Origin: Ashinkailepas kermadecensis
Lineage: Eukaryota; Arthropoda; Thecostraca; Neolepadidae
Assembly (NCBI GenBank): GCA_034440615.1
Contig: JAOTOM010004317.1
Coordinates: 124,001 to 188,000, forward strand
Direction of reading: 5' to 3'
DNA: 64,000 bases
The notes beneath the pieces are model-generated. The model did no database searches. It was given only the letters and a program-made list of their open reading frames with translations, and had not been told where the DNA came from. The position numbers and the translations under genes were made by a program. This document shows positions 1-12,394 of this stretch, piece by piece (the stretch's first letter is position 1; every line of letters starts with the position of its first letter).

Positions 1-163
1 CAAGGCAGAAGTGCTCGATGATGTGGAATATCTCCTTGGCTTTCTCCAGAGAGCCGTAGCCGGGATCTTCAGCTATGATGAGGTCGATGTCCACATTGGC
101 GTGGATAAAGTCTCCGTCCACTGACCGGCGAACTGTGCCCTTAATGCCCATCAGGCAGTGCTC
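1..163 (-). CDS. METTL14: METTL14 coding exon 6 (continues past window edge)
   Basis: Acceptor GTCACCAG|GAGCAC; the reading [27 protein letters not shown] and [10 protein letters not shown] is the conserved METTL14 C-terminal half of the fold. The exon runs off base 1. Its first 17 bases together with the acceptor are the template for the tandem array in the preceding intron. Confidence 0.95.
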
Positions 164-3100
164 CTGGTGACACGATACCACAGATCCATCAGGCGGTGCT
201 CCTGGCGACACAATATCACCACAAACCCATCCGGCAGTGCTCCTGGTGACACCACAGACCCATCAGGCAGTGTTCCTGGCGACACTACAGACCCATCAGG
301 CAGTGTTCCTGTGACACCACAAACCCATCAGGCAGTGTTCCTGGCGACACCACAGACCCATCAGGCAGTATTCCTGGCGACACCACAGACCCATCAGGCA
401 GTGTTCCTGGTGGTGGTGGATTTGTGCTTTAGGGCGCGTCGACTGCATTGGTCATTTTGCGCCCATGGCAGTGTTCCTGGTGACACTGCAGACCCATCAG
501 GCAGTGCTCCTGGTTATTGGTTTTACGACATGTCGACCGTTGAGTCATATAGCGTCACCAATCTCTCACGCTGATTGGTCGCGGGCGAAGAGTAGCGACA
601 GGTGAGACTCGAACCCACAACCTTTTCGGTTGTGAGACGAGCATCTTACCCCTAGACCACTCGTCCCCAGACAGTGCTCCTGGCAATACGACACCACAGA
701 CCCATCAGGCAGTGCTCCTGGCGACACAACACCACAGACCCATCAGGCAGTGCTCCCGGTGACACCACCGACCCATCAGACAGTGCTCCTGGCGATACGA
801 CGCCACAGTCCCATCAGACAGTGCTCCTGGCGATACGACACCACAGTCCCATCAGGCAGTGTTCCTGGCAACACGACACCACATACCCATCAGGCAGTGC
901 TCCTGGCAACACGACACCACAGACCCATCAGACAGTGCTCTTGGCGATACGACACCACAGTCCCATCAGGCAGTGCTCCTGGTGACACCACAGACCCATC
1001 AGACAGTGATCCTGGCGATACGACACCACAGTCCCATCAGGCAGTGTTACTGGCAACACGACACCATAGACTCATCAGGCAGTGCTCCTGTCCACACCAA
1101 TGACTGGTGTAGCCCAGAAAAGGCATTGGTCACTGTACAATGACAATGCAAATTATAACGATAGGACCATCATAACACCACATGACATGTTGATCAAACC
1201 AGGTACAGTAGAGAACGCATCACAACGGCACAACGCCAACGTGTGACACACGTGAGTGCGACCGCGCCGGTCGCTACCTTGGTGCGCTGGAAGATGGCCT
1301 TCGACTCGAGGTTCTTGTTGTGGCCCGGGTTGCCGATGTTGGTCTTGATCCAGCAGATGTCCTCGCAGCGGCGGTAGCCCCAGCGGCGCAGACACTGCCG
1401 GCCCAGGTCGAGGCCGTCCGACGAGCCGCACCAGAGGAACACGAACGACCGGTGTGCGGCCACCTGGTCCAGCTGCAGACTCATGATCTGCCGACACCCG
1501 GTCACCGGGTCACCGGCCACTCAGACGGTGCCACGTCACCTCCGCCACCGGCGGCGTCTCCTGCCCGCTGTCAGTCCGGTGACGGCCAGACACATGCCCT
1601 ATATTGCACATGTATCCAGGATGGATGTGCCGGTCATCAGCATCGTCGTCGAAGCGTGTCGTGCACGCAGAAGTGTGGCAGTGGCATTCAGCAGCGTATC
1701 AGCAGTGTAACGGTATATCAGCAGTGTTGCAGTGTATGAACAGTGTAGTAGTGTATCAGCAGTGTAGCGGTATATCAGTGTAGCAATGCAGCAGTGCAAC
1801 GGTGTAGCAATGTAGCAGCAAAGTAGTAGCAGTGCAACAGTGTAGCAATGTAGCAGCAACGTAGTAGCAGTGCAACAGTGTACCAGCAGTGTAGCAGCCA
1901 GCAGTAGCGTAGCAGTAGCAGTGGCACACAGTCAGACCGCACAAACTCGCTGGCAGGCAAACTCGCAGCTCTGTGCGTCACGTGCTATCTGCCAACCCAA
2001 AATGTCCAACAGCTATCTCGAACCGCCTCGGTCTCAGCAGCACCGACAACTGCATATGTGTTCCATACGCAGCCCATATTCTCGCTATTTGTCACGAGGG
2101 GAAGTGGCGTCGGACACCACAGTATTTTCCTCGATGCTATATAACTAATGCGACTACAAGTAAAACCTAAATATTTTCAAGGCTTTTGGCACATTGTCCG
2201 TGATTTTTCCACAAGGAAATGATATCAAGTTAACAAGTCATGAGACAGTGATATTCAATGGCATTTGTATGCATGTTTCTCACGCTAAATTGCGTTGTCA
2301 TCTGAGAAATTCGCGACCTGGATTCTTCAAAGACATCTTTATTAGCTCGTTGGTCATGCTGGAAGCATTGCCACCAAGATAGCATGGGGCATGACAAATG
2401 CATCATACACGAGTGGATTTCCAACTGTAAAATGGTTATTCCCGGTGTTTGTGTATCAGTTAACTGTCATCAAGCACAAGCACACTTCTAACCTTGCGTT
2501 TCGTTGTTCATTGACATACCAGTACTGTGTGCAAGAAGCAGGACGTAGATAACAATTGGAGGTGACGCAAGGTGCATCGGTACCTACCTATACATATGCG
2601 ACATAGTGTGCTAAAATATAGTCGGGTCTTACCGGATGAATCCATTTTTTCATAATCCAGAGAGAACAAGGCAACATCTTGAAGCCTTAACCCGCTAGTA
2701 TTTAGTCATTTTTCAGGTCGCGGCTAAAACCTGAATTTAACAAATCCGCCAAATTACTCCTCGGCGAAGCCGACAATTTGTCTCCTGGTGCCCTGAACCC
2801 TACCATGGTGTTCGTGTTGAAACATCCAATTTCTGTCACTTCTTAAGCTTTGAATCAAAGTTTACATCAGAAGCTGGTGTCAAGTAAAAATTGTGAAGCA
2901 CAAATTCCACCTAGGTTTACAAGGACTCCATGTTTGCCTACCATGTTTTCAACATAAGTGATTGCACAGAAACGTTCAATATGGTACATCTACAAATCAA
3001 CCACTAATAATTACGATCTCAGCTTCAGGATTACTTTTTTAGGCTGGAGCAATGTCCAGTCATATGTCACCATTTGGCATGATTGCTTTCAGCAGGAAAT

Positions 3101-6100
3101 ATTAGTAGTTTTTTTTCTCAAGCACTAGCTGATGTAAATATTATGCCCACTTAGCTGAGAACACCGTGACTTACGCATATATTTTTAATGTTGACGTTAG
3201 GATCCTAGTCATTGAACGCGTGGTGTGGCATTTCCCATGACATATGGGGCATGACATGTGTGGGCTGGTTACCCGGTCACAAATAGCAGACCGAAGAACA
3301 CGTGACTTGGGTTAACTTGCAACAATAGATCCTTCCCATGGAGAAACACCTGTGCCATGATATTCCTGCTTGCATTTAAGACCACCATTTTTTACTAGGT
3401 AATCAAGCTGGGCAAGACGTTCTTTATAGACCGCATGATGTCTCCACAAGACTCGACCAGACCTCAGCCCAACTGCGGAACTCAACCACACACCATGATC
3501 CGACCCAAACACTCATCCACAAACTCAGCCCCATGTCCCGCCTCCCACCACACAGTCCCAGACCCGCAGCCGGCCGCATAAACAGGCAGTCCCCCACTCA
3601 CAGCCTGCCGCATAAACAGGCAGTTCCCCACTCCCAGCCGACCGCATAAACAGGCAGTCACCCACTCCCAGCCTGCCGCATAAACAGGCAGTCACCCACT
3701 CCCAGTTGGCCGCATAAACAGGCAGTCCCACACTCCAAGCCTGCCACATAAACAGGCAGTCCCCCCCCACTCAGCCTGCCGCATAAACAGGCAGTCCCAC
3801 ACTCCAAGCCTGCCACATAAACAGGCAGTCACCCACTCCCAGTTGGCCGCATAAACAGGCAGTCCCACACTCCAAGCCTGCCACATAAACAGGCAGCCCC
3901 CACTCCCAGTTGGCCGCATAAACAGGCAGTCCCACACTCCAAGCCGGCCGCATGACTACGCACCTCGTCCCAGCTCCAGAAGCGCTCGTTGGTGACGCCC
4001 AGCGTGCGCTGGTATTCCTCCAGCGGCGGCTCCACCAGGATCACGTCGAACTCGCTGCGCAGCTGGCGCAGCTCGAACGACAGCAGGTCCGTCTTGAGGT
4101 ACATGGGCGGCGTGGCCGTGTCGGCTATCAGCTCGTCCTGCGGGGCGCCACACCAGAGTGGTCGTCAGAGTAGGCGCCAGATCAGAGTCAGCGCCAGCCA
4201 GATCAGACGGCGCCAGCTAGATCAGAGACGGAGCCAGATCAGAGATGGAGCCAGCCAGATCAGAGACGGCGCCAGCCAGATCAGAGACAGCGCCAGATCA
4301 GAGACGGCGCCAGATCAGAGACGGCGTCAGTCAGATCAGAGACGGAGCCAGCCAGATCAGAGATAGAGCCAGCCAGATCAGAGACAGCGCCAGATCAGAG
4401 AAGGCGCCAGATCAGAGACGGAGCCAGCCAGGTCAGAGACAGCGACAGGTCAGAGACAGCGACAGATCAGAGACAGCGCCAGATCAGAGACGGCGCCAGA
4501 TCAGAAACGGAGCCAGCCAGATCAGAGACGGCGTCACACAGATCAGAGACGGCGCCCAGCCAGATCAGAGACGGTGTCAGACAGATCAGAGACGGAGCCA
4601 GCCAGATCAGACGACAGTCGGGCGCCGATGCCGCGTGGGTGTGCCGACAGCGGCCGGCGGCGTCGTTGCCGCTGGGCGATTTTGGATGGGGTCGGCTTGG
4701 ACAACTTGATGCTGCTGGAGGACCGAACGCTTTGTAACAGCATTCCGTGCACAGCGCAACGGTCGTACCGTGACCGACAGATGATGATGATGCCAGACGT
4801 CAGATGATGAATGTATGTATGTGATTAGGGTTTTAGGGCGCATCGACCATGGTAGATCATTTAGCGCCCATCAGATGACAAAGTTTCACCGGACGTGCAA
4901 ACAGAATGGCTTTAGATGGTGCTACGCATGTGGGGCTTTAGATGGTGCTACGCATGTGGGGCTTTAGATGGTGCTACACATGTGGGGCTGCGAACGCATC
5001 TATCAGATTGCTTAATCAGTATTTCCTGGCTGACTGACTCGATGGAAACGCCCACGGAGCGTTCCCGAACAGCGACGCGCGCCACCACCATCTGCATCGC
5101 TCGGCACCCCCACCACGTGTTGCAGCAGCAGAGTTGCATACAGAGTTCATACCAGCAGAGTTGCAGCACACTCACGGCAAGCTTACTGGTTACTGACTGA
5201 GGCACCCACCAGCAGAGCTGCAGCACACCCACGACAAGCTGACTAGTTACTGACTGAGGCTTAGACCAGCAGAGCTGCAGCACACCTATGGCAAGCTTAC
5301 TAGTTACTGACTGAGGCTCATACCAGCAGAGTTGCAGCACACCCACGACAAGCTTACTAGTTACTGACTGAGGCTCATACCAGCAGAGTTGCAGCACACC
5401 CACGACAAGCTTACTAGTTACTGACTGAGGCTCATACCAGCAGAGTTGCAGCACACCCACGACAAGCTTACTGGTTACTGACTGAGGCTCATACCAGCAG
5501 AGTTGCAGCACACCCACGACAAGCTTACTGGTTACTGACTGAGGCACCCACCAGCAGAGCTGCAGCACACCCACGACAAGCTTACTAATTACTGACTGAG
5601 GCTCATACCAGCAGAGTTGCAGCACACCCACGACAAGCTTACTGGTTACTGACTGAGGCACCCACCAGCAGAGCTGCAACACACCCACGACAAGCTTACT
5701 AGTTACTGACTGAGGCTCATACCAGCAGAGTTGCAGCACACTCACAACAAGCTTACTGGTTACTGACTGAGTCTTACATTACATTGAAAGCCGTGGGGCC
5801 ACTACACACTAGAAGCATGACCTCAACACGGAGGCGCGCGCTCACCTTGAGCTTGATCAGCTCGCGCAGCTTGGGGTACTCCTCGAACCTGTCCTCGAGT
5901 CCGACGTCGCGGATGAAGTTCTGCGGTCGCTGGCCCGTGTCCACGAAGTGTTGGCAGTAGTCGTTGTGCGGGTTTGCCGACTGTGTGCCCTGTGGCAGGG
6001 AGAGGGGGAGGGGCCGGTCGGCTACATACGCTCAGTGGCATAGATAGCTAGCACGCTGCCACACCTATCTCGTCGGCCAGTCCACACCGGCCGTGTCCTG

Positions 6101-8187
6101 CCGGCCGGCGTGGCGACCAGTAGCTGTTCCGAGTCCTGGGCATGTGAGGAGAAATAGGAGCTGGCCCGTGCGGGCACGCAGGTGGACTGTTGACGAGTGG
6201 GGTCTAGATATCAATGTAAGTCCTGCCATGGGGAGCCACTAAATCATTAAAAAAAAATGGAAGGAGAAATATGAAATCGCGTGTCTGGGTGTGGGGAGAG
6301 TGCATGGGCCCTGCCATCTGGTGGTTGGAACTCTGGGAGTGTGTGTATGCAAGCCCTGTCATCTGAGGGTGAACAGTGCTATCCAGGGGTTGAGACTATA
6401 GGAGTGTGTGTGTGTGTGTGTGTATGGGAGGCCCTGCCATCTGGGGTTGGGACTCTGGAAGTGTATGTATGGGCACCATCTGGGAGTTGGGTGCCCTGTT
6501 GGTGAACAGTGCTATCCAAGATGGGTCGCATGATGATGACCATGCTGCATGAGTTTGACAATGTTCCCACACAATTTGACATGCAAAACAAAGTGGGTTT
6601 ACTGGTGCACAAAGGTGGCTCATGGGACGTGCCAAGCAACGTGCAGCTACACCAGAGTAAACACAGTTGCATCAGTGGACAGACAGGGTGCTGGCACCAT
6701 CCTGTGGCCATCGCCATGAAACACTGCCACCACCCACAGCTCATCACGGGGCGGGGATGGCCGAGTGGTAAGGTGAGTGGAGTAGTGGTTGAGCTCTGGA
6801 TACCAAGGTCCCAGGTTCACTCACACCGCTCAGGACATTTTGAATCCTGTGGCCTGCCGGAGAAACAATGTGGGCGACGCCATTAGCAGTGATTGTGGAT
6901 AAAGTGGGTAGTAAACCACCTGATGAAAAAACAGCTCAGCATGACTCTCATCAAGTTCCAGTCTGCCACAAAGTTTACCAAGTCAATTATCAATCTGGAA
7001 AATATGCAACAGTGTCATCAAGCCTGTTAAGCCTACCAGCCAGCCAACTACCAATTGTTGGCACCAATGCTGTCTGCCATCACTGACCTTGAGGAATGCT
7101 GATGAATCTGTGTATACCATCTCCTCTGCAGCATCCCCTTCATCAGCCTTTGTCTTCTTTGACTCAGGCTCCTCCTTTTTATGCTCGCTGGCTTTATCAG
7201 CTGCACATGAGGCACTGCCCAGGACCTTGCCGATGTTTTGTGGACTGGATACACCCAGCTGCACAGGAGCACAATCATTAAATGACCTGGGACACACATC
7301 TGCTATAATACAGCAGTGTTAAAATAATGGCTTTTCGTTAGGTGTGAGATGTCGAAACGAGTATAGTAGGATGTCAAAATGTGTCACGAAAGTATGCCAA
7401 TTAAAATATTATTTCAGCTCTTCAAACTCAATTTTGAGCCAATAGTGTACTCATAAGTGCATGTTTTTCATTTAATTTGTGGGACAGCTAATATAGGGAT
7501 GCCTATACCAATAATGATTGCGATGCCATGCTATCAGTAGATGGCATTGCTTAGCAGACTTGTGTTACGAGATGCTTGTGTATCACATTCCATAATGGTA
7601 AGCATAAGCATGATATGAAATACTTTTAGAAATGAGTCACGGAAACTTCATAAGCACACATCAACATGCATGTCGATACTTTTTTGGAAAGGATGTATAT
7701 TCAGTGCTCAGAAAGTGGTATATTCCACCCTATTTCATGAATAATTTATCACTGATACAGCATGCCGAACTGTCTCATCAACAATCACTGTGATCAGAGG
7801 TCATGTCAGTAGGGCATGGTCCTTGTGAAAAAGCACCATGCTGCTGTGGAAAACACCATCATGCTACCCTTGAGTGAGTGATCCAAGACAAAAAAGCATA
7901 GAGAATTGAACAATGGGCACTGCACCAGCTAAACACAAACAAGTATGCACATAACATAGATGGACCGCCATCAAACAGTTCCCAGTAGGATCATTTGTGA
8001 TGATGAATTAACACACATAACAAGGCCAAGCAACTGGAATTTGATTACATGTCATACATACACTCTAATCATTTGCATAAAAATATCACTGAATGTATGC
8101 ATCAAACATCATAACCATCACCTGTTGTGCAAGCAGCTGTCTTCTTTTCTGGGACTTCTCCCTCATCAGTTTCAGCTTCTCAGACAT
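1..8187 (-). CDS. METTL14: METTL14, m6A methyltransferase non-catalytic subunit (partial, six coding exons)
   Basis: METTL14 is the RNA-binding, structurally stabilising partner of METTL3 in the nuclear complex that writes N6-methyladenosine on mRNA. Coding exons on the minus strand, in order: 8187-8122, 7258-7088, 5989-5846, 4137-3964, 1487-1278 and 163-1; each is flanked by AG and GT and all phases agree (five exons are multiples of three). The joined reading has the family landmarks: N-terminal basic helix, [20 protein letters not shown], the degenerate catalytic motif EPPL at about residues 163-166 (EPPL in place of the catalytic DPPW, hence no methyl transfer by this subunit), [29 protein letters not shown] and NVDIDLII. 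About 310 residues are present; the C-terminal end (usually RGG-rich) is beyond base 1. A minus-strand acceptor-like TTCATTCTACAG about 12 bases before the start codon suggests a 5' non-coding exon further upstream. Four of its five introns contain minisatellites. Identification rests on family knowledge and is very secure. Confidence 0.96.
428..466 (-). repeat. Dispersed GGGCGC/GCGCCC hairpin module
   Basis: Short stem-loop with arms like GGGCGC and GCGCCC around a loop resembling ATGACCAATGCAGTCGA. The same module recurs at about ten places in the window, usually followed by an AAATAAC-type tail. Here it sits inside the METTL14 intron 5 minisatellite. Confidence 0.7.
513..667 (-). mobile_element. 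tRNA-derived SINE (family A), copy 1
   Basis: Minus-strand copy of the element that is intact at 37319-37480 and 43621-43780. It has a pol III A box (TGGTCTAGGGG) and B box (GGTTCGAGTCT) in a tRNA-like head, and a tail ending in AATAACCA. It is inserted in the acceptor-derived minisatellite. Confidence 0.88.
1278..1487 (-). CDS. METTL14: METTL14 coding exon 5
   Basis: Seventy codons, acceptor CGGCAG|ATC and donor AAG|GTAGCG. It encodes the Rossmann-fold core with [17 protein letters not shown] and [15 protein letters not shown], residues 186-255, ending AIFQRTK. Confidence 0.96.
1676..1925. repeat. Degenerate GCAGTG-rich tandem repeat, METTL14 intron 4
   Basis: Imperfect short units of the type CAGTGTAGCAGTGCAAC, period roughly 10-30 bases. 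Not related to the neighbouring exon sequence as far as I can see. Confidence 0.7.
1940..3540. other. Intron 4 of METTL14, unique sequence
   Basis: AT-rich intronic sequence without a recognisable exon, RNA or mobile element. Short open frames here show no family resemblance. Confidence 0.5.
3560..3956. repeat. Minisatellite next to METTL14 exon 4 donor
   Basis: About eleven units of roughly 33-36 bp containing GCCGCATAAACAGGCAGT. On the minus strand the array starts about 10 bases after the exon 4 donor. Unlike other arrays in this window it does not include exon sequence. Confidence 0.85.
3964..4137 (-). CDS. METTL14: METTL14 coding exon 4 (EPPL motif)
   Basis: Fifty-eight codons, acceptor CCGCAG|GAC and donor GAG|GTGCGT. 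It encodes residues 128-185 with [13 protein letters not shown], the METTL14 version of the catalytic loop that lacks the DPPW of METTL3. A minisatellite begins about 10 bases into the following intron. Confidence 0.96.
4160..4615. repeat. AGATCAGAGACGG minisatellite, METTL14 intron 3
   Basis: Some 22 units of 17-25 bp built on CCAGATCAGAGACGGCG, close upstream (minus strand) of the exon 4 acceptor. Unit length varies, which suggests an old array. Confidence 0.85.
4822..4871 (-). repeat. Dispersed GGGCGC hairpin module
   Basis: Minus-strand copy of the stem-loop module (TTAGGGCGCATCGACCATG, then TTTAGCGCCCAT) in METTL14 intron 3. Confidence 0.7.
4909..4987. repeat. Three-copy 26-bp direct repeat
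   Basis: Three nearly identical units of GCTTTAGATGGTGCTACGCA plus TGTGGG in METTL14 intron 3. Confidence 0.85.
5125..5770. repeat. 57-bp minisatellite, METTL14 intron 3
   Basis: About ten and a half copies of a 57-bp unit containing CCAGCAGAGTTGCAGCACAC and AAGCTTACTAGTTACTGACT. Because 57 is a multiple of three, it produces a spurious repetitive open frame on the minus strand; no coding role is supported. Confidence 0.92.
5846..5989 (-). CDS. METTL14: METTL14 coding exon 3
   Basis: Forty-eight codons, acceptor CCACAG|GGC and donor AAG|GTGAGC. It encodes residues 80-127, including the conserved [20 protein letters not shown] and EYPKLRELI segments at the entry to the methyltransferase fold. 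Confidence 0.95.
6752..6850 (+). mobile_element. Decayed tRNA(Leu/Ser)-like SINE fragment
   Basis: GGATGGCCGAGTGGTAAGG is a typical class II tRNA A-box region and CCCAGGTTCACTCA a damaged B box about 55 bases on. It lies in METTL14 intron 2, so a functional tRNA gene is unlikely. Confidence 0.5.
7088..7258 (-). CDS. METTL14: METTL14 coding exon 2
   Basis: Fifty-seven codons, phase 0 at both ends, acceptor GTGCAG|CTG and donor AAG|GTCAGT. It encodes a low-complexity, Lys/Glu-rich linker (residues 23-79) ending in YTDSSAFLK, which leads into the conserved GTQS block of exon 3. The linker is shorter than in vertebrates. Confidence 0.93.
8122..8187 (-). CDS. METTL14: METTL14 coding exon 1
   Basis: Sixty-six bases encoding the 22-residue basic N-terminus that starts [17 protein letters not shown] and ends in LLAQQ, as in other METTL14 proteins. 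The start ATG is the complement of 8185-8187, in the context TTACCATGT. The donor is CAG|GTGATG. Confidence 0.93.
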
Positions 8188-9457
8188 GGTAACAATACTG
8201 TAGAATGAATAATGCAACTTCTAAGATAGCCTGTAGAAGAGGTAGGTACCTATAGAAGAGGTAAGCACTTGTGATTACAGTTATATGTATAACTCAGCAG
8301 TGTCCTGCAATGCATTGCTTGCATATTGGAGGGGAAGGGGTAATGTAAAAAACGAGCTGATGAAAAAGGAGAAAAAGGTGTGAATGTATATTGATGTATG
8401 TGAATAAGATCACTTGGAATGACATGTGGTGAATTGTTTTCACTCTGGGCTAATTTGTGTGAGATGTAAATTAACTTCAATTTTTTTCAATTAAATGTCA
8501 CTGCACCTACCAATTAAACAAATGGCTCAGACTACATTGAACAAATTACATAGTTTGTGCCTAGGTACCTATTGATACATACCAAAGTTGAAATAGTGCC
8601 TTATCCTACATTTGCTTATTCTGTAAACATTCATATGGGACATGCTTTGGTAGGTAGGTATTTAACAATATTTGCATAATACCCACAAGTTCCATGTCTA
8701 CATCCCTGCATAGGCACTCAAAACAAACTTAGACATATCTAGAGATCCTCATTATTATTTCAACTCAGATTGAATAAGTAGAGTTATTTATGTAGGTATT
8801 TAAGGTAGGTACCTACCTACCTACTCATTGTTGGATGGTCCAACATGGCTTTCATGCTATTCATGCTATATTTTTAGTCATCCACTGATATACCCTGTGT
8901 TAGTCTAGACATATTGTGCAGTGCCCACACTAAATAAAATAAAAGTGCAATATGACCTAACCTAACCTTCCTTTGGAGGAGGAAATCCAAATAACAAAAT
9001 AGGAAAATGTAAAGCAATTCATTTTCTACAAATGTTTGAAATTAAAGAAAAGATCATAACCCAACCTAACCAAACATCGGCTGCTTTTGAAGAAAAACAA
9101 TTGCCAAACTATTGCAGTTTAAGTTACCTTAAATTGCAAAAATATCGAAACAAAAAAATGCAATGCAACCATAGCACTCCACCAGCACAGCAAAGATTCG
9201 CGCTCACAAATGCGGCGATAATGTACTACGCGCGCATTATTCGTTTAATCAGCCGCCTTTACGTATGAAGTTATTTTCCTTAATATTTTGGGCCCACTTG
9301 TGATACCAAAATGTTTTTATTGTAATATCTGTGAATTGCGCTATAACGACTATTTTGCTCATTTCACACTACGTACTTAATTGGGGAATGACAACGTATA
9401 TGTACTTTGGTACATAAGACGCATAGGACTCTCAAGATGGATACTTCTTATAATAGC
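8188..9457. other. AT-rich intergenic region with CCTAA motifs
   Basis: Presumably contains the METTL14 promoter and a possible 5' non-coding exon, which I cannot place. Short runs of CCTAACCTAACC at about 8955 and 9062 resemble the arthropod telomeric TTAGG repeat. No coding sequence recognised. Confidence 0.5.
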
Positions 9458-10479
9458 TCAACCCGCGCACGTCCGGGGGGGGAAGATATCTGCCCCCCCC
9501 CCCCACTGCGGCTTTTCCTACTTTGCCTCCATACTAATCGGGTTAGCAAGGCCAAACCTCGCATGGCTGCACATTGGTCTTTTCCGCATGTCCACAGAAA
9601 TGTTTGACCCTGGGTCATCTCAAGTCAGGTCACCAGGTCATGCGAAGTGACCCAACATCCCTCGGAGTTCTAAGCGGCATCACTCCCACAATAATTGGGC
9701 GAGTGATTTCAAACTTATATCACGTCATGATCTTATCAAGGACTATAATATGTATATCACGGTTTTGTAGCATTGACCTGAGGTCAGGTCGCGGCCATGG
9801 CTTCCCCATTATAGGCCTATGGTAAAATATACAAATGTTTCCTGGTTACATATTTGCTCTCGGAATGACCTCCAACGGTTATGGCGTGTAGCCCAAAGCT
9901 ATTCTCAATGTCACCGCTGACATTTTTGCTCAGTGACCTCACCAAGGTCAGCTGAGGTCACCTGGAATGACTAGCACATTTCTGCGCATTATACGCACTG
10001 CATTGAGCTAGAAGGCTGAAATTGCCATCATTGTGCTTGTATCGCCCAGACGTGTCGATTGATATATTACATGACCTCTCTAGTCTATCCCATGACCTTG
10101 ACCTGAGGTCATAGTTTCGGTGACCCATCTGTTGATCTGACCTTAAATTACACAGCGTATGTCGATAGCACATTTCAAGGGCTGTCGAATAGCATTTGCA
10201 GTTTGTTTCTATCTGTTACAGGTCCTGAGATATGTGCCAATATCTGAGGGTCCCACCCGATCTGGTCGAATTTGACATATGATGACCCAGTGACCTACAT
10301 ATTGACCAGAGCGAGAAAATGACTGAAATACTTTCGATAGAGCTTGTCACCAGCTATCCAACGCCGTTTTTCGTTTGTCGCTACCTAGCATAGTTCTGGA
10401 GATCTTAGGGGGGCAGACATCTGCCCCCCCCCCCCGGACATGCGAAGCTGGCGCGGACCGCCGGACGTGCGAGTGTTAA
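9458..10479. mobile_element. TTAA-type MITE with C/G-tract ends and AGGTCA sites
   Basis: Right end GTGCGAGTGTTAA and left end TCAACCCGCGCACGTCCGG are inverted copies of each other, followed on each side by G/C tracts and a (T)AAGATCTC-like block. The interior has many AGGTCA half-sites, as does the related element at 47911-48832. It has no coding capacity. The left TTAA appears mutated to TCAA. Confidence 0.65.
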
Positions 10480-11189
10480 AGCACAGGAATCCACAAAAAC
10501 TACAGAAGCAGCAACATGATTCTAAGACGCTCAATCCGCCAAGTTAGCTACTCCAAGAACTGTTACATTCCCGCCACTATTTGACTGGAGCAAAGCCACA
10601 GCAGCAGAATGAAGCACCATCAAACACAGGCAGCATGGAACACGCGGGAGCAATCAGGCGGCAGGAGATGGATCGAATAGTGTGCGCCATCGGTGCGTTG
10701 TCGTTGATTTATGTTGCATTATTGTTTAGCTACTTATAAGTTATAATTCTCTTGTGCATATAATCTTGTTTTCGGACACATAAGATATTTGTGAAGTGCC
10801 GAAAGCATAAAATCAGAAGTATATTAATATACGATTGAATAAGTGCTAGAAGATAGTGGTGATTGTCTTTTGTAAGGCTGGCATTGCGCGGATTTAAATC
10901 GTGAATAAATCATATGGTGTTCTTGATTTGAACTAAAATATGTGCATTTTAATACATTCTTCTATGCCATTGGCCGTAAGAAGTACCATACCGGCCCCAA
11001 TGCTAACAAGGCTTGTCGCATAAATGCTCATTGAAGAGAATCTCCTTGCCCAGTTACCCCACATGCATCCCATCACATAGTTGATATTATTTTAATGATT
11101 AGCCATCATTTTTTTTGTATTAGATGAAGAATAAGCCAAAAATAGGTATATTCCTGCCCACTCGCAAGTAGCCAGAATTGAGCGCGATA

Positions 11190-11310
11190 TCTGGGCATCC
11201 CATATGGGACCCAGATGGAACCCAGCTAGTTGCCCACTTACATCCCATATATGGGCTATCCCAGATAGCCCAAATAGATCCCATATGGGCCCCATTTGGG
11301 AATGCTGGCT
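11190..11310. repeat. CCCATATGGG palindrome cluster
   Basis: Repeated short palindromes (CCCATATGGG, CCCATATATGGG, ATCTGGGC) of a kind often seen as dispersed repeats in invertebrate genomes. Element boundaries are not visible. Confidence 0.6.
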
Positions 11311-12394
11311 GGGTTTAAGCTTAGAAAAGAACTTAGCACTGAGGTTACAATAGTCAAGTCCTTTGATTGCTTGGTCAACTCATATCTGTTACATCCTCCG
11401 TGCGGCCTTACCTGATGCGGCCTTAATAATTTGGAAATTATTGGTTTTGCCCATTGCCTTCGTATATTTTGCCTCCCCCCCCCCCCCCACCCACCCCACA
11501 CCTCGCCGAATAATTTACAGAAATCCAGGCAGTTCACATGGACGCCCAGCAATCGGTGTTATGCGCATGATAATCGGCACTTGGACGACTAGCTGTGCAC
11601 CAATGCTTAAGGAAATCTGAGTTGGCCGACCTCGATGTCTTTGACCTGAAATAACTCAGCAGCTTACGAACTCCCCACTTAAATTGTATGTTCACGATGG
11701 CCCATCCACCAAGGAGTATCCTTTCCTCAATCGTATACATATCCCAGTAATCCAACCTCAGTAACCACTGATCTTTAACCTCAAATACCCACGCTGTTTT
11801 TAAACACGATCTCGGCTTCCATACGCATGATAATCAACATATTGCTTAAAACCGGTTTGTTAGTTTTGATGGAAATCGGAGAAGTCCGCTCGTCTTGGGT
11901 ATTTATTGAATATCAGACTGAATATCATTCTGCTATTAATTTCATGGTAGCTTGAAGAACGCATAGAAACCTGCGCATGGGTGCGTCATTACTGCCTATA
12001 TATCGCCTTGGATTTACTCCAGCAGCAAGCTGTGGTGGCATACGGTGAATGCTGTGACCGGGCTGGCTTTACTTTTGGTGTGAGCAGCGAATGCGACAGG
12101 TGGAAAGCAAGGAGTGTAAGGATACGCAGATCGTGAAACGGGTTTGCGGATCTTATTTCACAAATTAAATTGGTGGCTGAGACGAGTATTATTGCCGGTA
12201 ATTTTGTCTCAAAATGTGTTGATTTTTTTGAATTTTTATTTGGAATACCATGCTTATGAAGGTCACTAAGATGATGGTACCACTTGTTTTCTGTGCAAAT
12301 GCTTACTTTTCAGGTTGTGAGCAAAATAATGCAAAAAAGGGGATTTGAGTTAGATAACATGACACAAAAAGTAGTTTTAAAAAATTCAACGTAA

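Larger units (their letters stand above)
164..1108 (-). repeat. Acceptor-derived minisatellite in METTL14 intron 5
   Basis: About 20 further copies of a 33-38 bp unit. Read on the minus strand each unit holds GTGTCGCCAG|GAGCACTG followed by CCTGATGGG, which is the true acceptor and first 17 bases of exon 6. The array is interrupted by a hairpin module (428-466) and a SINE (513-667), so it predates both insertions. Confidence 0.9.

Noticed and set aside
4948..5745. 265-codon frame with 19-residue repeats ([19 protein letters not shown])
   Set aside because: It is the 57-bp intronic minisatellite read in one frame; it lies within METTL14 intron 3 and has no start or signal supporting expression.
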